From JAITWN01 sp034002745 (lineage in GTDB: Bacteria; Pseudomonadota; Gammaproteobacteria; SZUA-140), in the NCBI GenBank assembly GCA_034002745.1, contig JAVEZY010000005.1, forward strand, positions 54,839 through 118,838: a DNA stretch of 64,000 bases, read 5' to 3'. Each line of letters starts with the position of its first letter. Within the stretch, counting starts at the first letter, position 1. Positions 60,017-64,000 of this stretch are shown in pieces. The notes under the pieces are model-generated. The model saw only the letters and a list, made by a program, of their open reading frames with translations, was not told the DNA's origin and ran no database searches. The position numbers and the translations under genes are program-made.

Positions 60017-61430
60017 CGACGGTTTCGTCTTCCGCCGCTGCCAACAGGGTTGCCCGCATGCCGTCCAGCTGGGCGATCAGGGGAGACGACTTCATCAGGA
60101 AATCGGCCATCTGCTGCCGGGGCAACGGATCGGCTTCGGGAAGCTTGACGGTCAGCGGATCATGATGCCGATCATCGATGCGGAACTCATAGTGCAGGTG
60201 CGGCCCGGTGGCCAGGCCGGAGGATCCCACGTAACCGATGACCTGCCCCTGGCGCACGCGATCACCCTGCTTCAATCCCTTGGCATAGCGCGACATATGA
60301 GCATACAGGGTGCTGTAGCGGCTGCCATGCTGGATGATCACGGTGTTGCCGTAGCCGCCGTGTTGACCGCGCAGCAGGACGCGTCCATCGCCGGCGGCGC
60401 GGATCGGCGTGCCCGTCGGCGCGGCATAGTCCACGCCCTTGTGGGCGCGGATGCGATTCAGCACCGGATGCATGCGGCCGGTACTGAATCGGGACGACAC
60501 GCGGGCATCCACCGGCGTACGAAGGAACGCCTTGCGCATGTTCTTTCCATCGGGAGAGTAGTAGTCGAGCCGCCCGCTGGCATCGGCATGGCCGATCGCC
60601 CGGTGCAGCCGGCCGCGATTCTCGAATTCCGCCGCAAGGATGCGTCCGTTTCGCAGCTTCTCGCCATCGGCGAATACCTCTTCGTAGACGACGGCGAAGC
60701 GATCGTTCTGGCGGATGTCGAGCGCGAAGTCGATGTCCCAGCCAAAGATCCGCACCAGTTCCATGATCACCCCGTCGGCGAGGCCGGCGCGGGCCGCGGC
60801 GAGGAACAGCGAATCCTGGATCGTGCCGGACGCATGGGCGACGCGGATCTCGATTTCGCGCTCTTCTATGCTCGCCGAGAAGCCCTGCGTGCCGCGCTTC
60901 ACATGTAACGTCCGCACTTCATCCAGCGGATAGGAGAGTGCGAGCAACCGACCTTCGGGATCGGGCAGCAGGTGGATTTTCGCGCCCGGGTGAATGCGAG
61001 TGAGCGCCTTGGTATCGCTGCCGAGCGCCATGACTTCATGAAGTTCGCGACCGCTGAAGCCGCTGCGCTGAAAAATGGCCGAAAGGCTGTCACCCTTGCG
61101 AACTTCGACTCGGAGCCAACCGTCATCGGGGCCGGCGGGATCGGAAGACCCGGCATCGGCAAGCTCGGCGCTCGTCTGTTCGATGGCATGGTCTGCAGGC
61201 GGTGCCTCTGCGAGGGTAACGTCTCCTGCGATGTTGGCAGGCTCCAGCACAGGGGCATCCGCATCGGCGGTCCGCACTGCTTCGGCATCGTCCGGCAACA
61301 GCGCGATGATGATGCCGGCGCCGACGACCAGGCCGGCCAGCGTGAGCAGGTGATTGCGGTAAGAGGGCCGGCGACGCTTCTCTCCGATTGGCGTCTTGAA
61401 ATCGCGGCCGAGGCTGCCGAAGCGCTCCAT
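60006..61430 (-). CDS. M23 peptidoglycan endopeptidase (MepM/OapA-like)
   Basis: A 474-residue envelope protein: N-terminal membrane helix (~28-46), LysM-like/OapA region (VRKGDSLSAIFQRSGFSG), a linker domain, and a C-terminal LytM/M23 domain with MHPVLNRIRAHKGVDYAAPTGTPI, the HxH zinc motif in GPHLHYEFRID, and YAHMSRY. Cleaves cross-links to allow wall growth. ATG at 61430 follows AAGGA; two further upstream Met codons (61457 and 61496) are considered less likely. Encoded with anmK. Confidence 0.93.
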   Translation of the reverse strand: MERFGSLGRDFKTPIGEKRRRPSYRNHLLTLAGLVVGAGIIIALLPDDAEAVRTADADAPVLEPANIAGDVTLAEAPPADHAIEQTSAELADAGSSDPAGPDDGWLRVEVRKGDSLSAIFQRSGFSGRELHEVMALGSDTKALTRIHPGAKIHLLPDPEGRLLALSYPLDEVRTLHVKRGTQGFSASIEEREIEIRVAHASGTIQDSLFLAAARAGLADGVIMELVRIFGWDIDFALDIRQNDRFAVVYEEVFADGEKLRNGRILAAEFENRGRLHRAIGHADASGRLDYYSPDGKNMRKAFLRTPVDARVSSRFSTGRMHPVLNRIRAHKGVDYAAPTGTPIRAAGDGRVLLRGQHGGYGNTVIIQHGSRYSTLYAHMSRYAKGLKQGDRVRQGQVIGYVGSSGLATGPHLHYEFRIDDRHHDPLTVKLPEADPLPRQQMADFLMKSSPLIAQLDGMRATLLAAAEDETVDAR

Positions 61431-61673
61431 GCGGGATCCTTTTTGTAGTTTGCACATAACCTTAGCCGGCGGACCGGCGACGGTCAACAATGGCATTTCG
61501 GCCTGCTCCCGTCGTCGGTTCGTTGCTGCATGGCAGTTCGGGCGATCGCGGCCGGACGGGCGGCCACGGGTGGATTCGGTCGCGCGCGTGGCGAGTGTCG
61601 TCGTCCGTGATCCGGAAAGTACGCTAATATAGCGCCTGTTTTTCCCATTTCTTGATTATCAGGCACTTGACGC

Positions 61674-62888
61674 ATGACCGATGCAGTTGCAGACGCGCTC
61701 GCCCTGATCGGGCGGGGCGCCGAGGAAATCATTCCGGAAGCCGGGCTCGCTGAGCGGCTGAGGAGCGGGCGGCCGTTGCGGGTCAAGGCGGGCTTCGATC
61801 CTACCGCGCCCGATTTGCATCTGGGGCATACCGTGCTGCTCAACAAGATGCGCAACTTTCAGGAGCTGGGTCACGAGTGCTGCTTTCTGATCGGGGATTT
61901 CACCGGCATGATCGGCGACCCGACCGGTCGCAACATCACCCGGCAGCCGCTGACGCGCGAACAGGTTCAGGCGAACGCGCGAACCTACGAGGAACAGATC
62001 TTCAAGATTCTGGACCCGGAGCGCACGCGGGTAGTCTTCAACTCCGAGTGGATGGACAAGATGGGCGCCGCCGGGCTGGTGCAACTGGCCGGGAAGTACA
62101 CCCTGGCCCGAATGCTGGAGCGTGACGACTTCCAGAAGCGCTACGCGGCCGGCCAGCCGATCGCTCTCCACGAGCTGCTCTATCCCCTGGTGCAGGGCTA
62201 CGATTCCGTCGCCCTGCAGGCGGACGTGGAACTGGGAGGTACGGACCAGAAGTTCAATCTGCTGGTCGGGCGCCATCTCCAGGAAGCCTGGGGGCAGCCC
62301 CCGCAGGTCGTGCTGACCATGCCGATCCTCGAGGGGCTGGACGGGGTGCAGAAGATGTCGAAGTCGCTCGGCAACTACATAGGCATCACGGATCCGCCGC
62401 AGGAGATGTTCGGCAAGCTGATGTCGGTTTCGGATGCACTGATGTGGCGCTACTTCGAACTATTGAGCTTCGAGCCGGCTGCAACCATTGCTGCCTGGCG
62501 CCACGCGACGGAAGAAGAGGGCCTGAACCCGCGCGACGTCAAGTTCCGGCTGGCGCTTGAGCTGGTCGGACGCTTCCATGGCAAGACGGCAGCTGAAGAG
62601 GCCAAGGCCGCGTTCATTGCACGCTTTCGAGATGGGGCGCTACCGGAGGACATGCCCGAGATCGAGCTGACCGGAACAAGCGCATCCTATCCGCTGGCGC
62701 AGCTGCTGCGCGATGCTGGTCTTTGTGTCAGCACGTCCGACGCATTTCGCCAGATCGCGCAGCGATCTGTCCGCGTAGACGGCACGCGTGCGGAGGACCG
62801 CGATCTCGCCCTTCCGGCTGGCCGCGACTACGTGGTCCAGGTCGGCAAGCGTCGCTTTGCGCGGGTACGTATAGTTCATTCCGTATAG
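61674..62888 (+). CDS. tyrS: Tyrosyl-tRNA synthetase
   Basis: Class I aminoacyl-tRNA synthetase, 404 residues. HLGH signature near residue 49 (DLHLGHTVLL), KMSKS near 228 (GVQKMSKSLGNY), tyrosine-binding QADVELGGTDQKFN, and a C-terminal S4-like domain (LAQLLRDAGLCVSTSDAFRQI). The shape is that of the TyrZ branch found in pseudomonads. It is 355 bases before the 16S gene. Confidence 0.97.
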   Translation: MTDAVADALALIGRGAEEIIPEAGLAERLRSGRPLRVKAGFDPTAPDLHLGHTVLLNKMRNFQELGHECCFLIGDFTGMIGDPTGRNITRQPLTREQVQANARTYEEQIFKILDPERTRVVFNSEWMDKMGAAGLVQLAGKYTLARMLERDDFQKRYAAGQPIALHELLYPLVQGYDSVALQADVELGGTDQKFNLLVGRHLQEAWGQPPQVVLTMPILEGLDGVQKMSKSLGNYIGITDPPQEMFGKLMSVSDALMWRYFELLSFEPAATIAAWRHATEEEGLNPRDVKFRLALELVGRFHGKTAAEEAKAAFIARFRDGALPEDMPEIELTGTSASYPLAQLLRDAGLCVSTSDAFRQIAQRSVRVDGTRAEDRDLALPAGRDYVVQVGKRRFARVRIVHSV

Positions 62889-62936
62889 GTCAAACAGACC
62901 GCCGCTGCGCTCGGTAGAAATTTATTTGCAGCCCCC

Positions 62937-62964
62937 TTGCGTCTTTCGTCGGGCTGCGTATAAT
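62937..62964 (+). promoter_or_regulatory. rrn promoter P1
   Basis: TTGCGT, 16 bases, TATAAT, followed by a GC-rich discriminator (GCGCAG) as in stringently controlled rRNA promoters. Confidence 0.75.
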
Positions 62965-63030
62965 GCGCAGCTTCTCGGGGCTAACCCGGGGCGCAGTCCT
63001 CCGGTCGGACTGGCGGAGTCGAAGTAGGGC

Positions 63031-63058
63031 TTGACGCAAACGATCGGATCTGTATAAT
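63031..63058 (+). promoter_or_regulatory. rrn promoter P2
   Basis: TTGACG, 16 bases, TATAAT, 94 bases downstream of P1; about 180 bases upstream of the 16S start. Confidence 0.75.
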
Positions 63059-63096
63059 GATTTGGCTACGCTGGGCTGGTGAGTTTTGGCCCGAGC

Positions 63097-63109
63097 CGCT
63101 CTTTGACAA
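63097..63109 (+). promoter_or_regulatory. rrn boxA antitermination site
   Basis: CGCTCTTTGACAA matches the boxA consensus TGCTCTTTAACAA with one internal difference and lies in the leader, where NusB/NusE bind. Confidence 0.75.
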
Positions 63110-63243
63110 ACTGGAAATCAAGCAATCTGTGCGGGCGCTTCGTCGGTGTCGCTTTCACCACGAAGCAAGATCCGAGCAGGTACCGGGAAACTGGTGCAGG
63201 CGAAGGATCGAACGTTTTACCGTCTTCGGACGGTTGAGCAGTT

Positions 63244-64000
<757 letters not shown>

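Larger units (their letters stand above)
62889..63243. other. rRNA operon control region
   Basis: The 355 bases between tyrS and 16S rRNA hold two promoters (62937-62964, 63031-63058), a hairpin-rich C/G segment between them, and boxA. No protein gene is seen. The AT-rich sequence before the first promoter (TCGGTAGAAATTTATTT) could be an UP element. Confidence 0.75.

Overview
The window comes from a GC-rich gammaproteobacterium. It carries the 5' half of a gammaproteobacterial 16S rRNA gene, a Vfr/Crp regulator almost identical in motifs to the Pseudomonas one, and two gene blocks whose order matches what I remember of Pseudomonas (trpG-trpD-trpC-vfr-osmC-speD-coq7, and argC-...-bactofilin-erpA-anmK-M23 peptidase-tyrS-rrn). 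The exact order or genus cannot be fixed by reading alone; the heavy load of multiheme cytochromes suggests an organism that exchanges electrons with extracellular or outer-membrane partners.

Layout. 1-13.8 kb is mostly housekeeping: the end of an NrfD/ActF-like quinone-linked membrane subunit, rpe-gph-trpE-trpG, trpD-trpC, a TraF-like outer-membrane protein, crp(vfr) facing yhfA-VOC-speD-coq7, a GlcF-like Fe-S protein, a small [2Fe-2S] ferredoxin, rplM-rpsI and tRNA-Gln. 13.8-17.8 kb holds a GT4 glycosyltransferase and two outer-membrane porin-type barrels.

17.9-33.1 kb is the most unusual part: 14 same-strand genes, most of them overlapping or tightly spaced, encoding a tetraheme cytochrome, a parvulin PPIase, a large outer-membrane beta-barrel, three related triheme cytochromes, a cupredoxin lipoprotein, two NHL beta-propeller lipoproteins, an 11-heme cytochrome, and their own System II heme-attachment pair (ResB/CcsA) with a TPR protein and a DsbA-like oxidoreductase. 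I read it as a porin-cytochrome or extracellular-cytochrome export and assembly system. 33.1-39.7 kb is a MoxR/Bat (aerotolerance-type) operon on the opposite strand. 39.9-46.9 kb is a complete System I ccmABCDEFGHI operon, followed by a TlpA-like lipoprotein, a monoheme cytochrome c, two two-component-type beta-propellers and a GGDEF-EAL protein. 52.0-56.1 kb returns to electron transfer: an NHL lipoprotein and a pentaheme cytochrome on the minus strand, and on the plus strand a pair of multidomain class I cytochrome frames joined by an A-AAA-AAG slippery run that looks like a -1 frameshift site.

56.2-64 kb returns to the housekeeping backbone: argC, a DUF6776-type protein, bactofilin, erpA, anmK, an M23 endopeptidase, tyrS, and the start of an rRNA operon with two tandem promoters and boxA. 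The approximately 42 kb between rpsI/tRNA-Gln and argC appears to be accessory material dominated by cytochrome c production and use: the multiheme and class I cytochromes are the clients, Ccm and CcsA/ResB are two separate heme-attachment machines, and the lipoproteins and barrel are probable outer-membrane partners.
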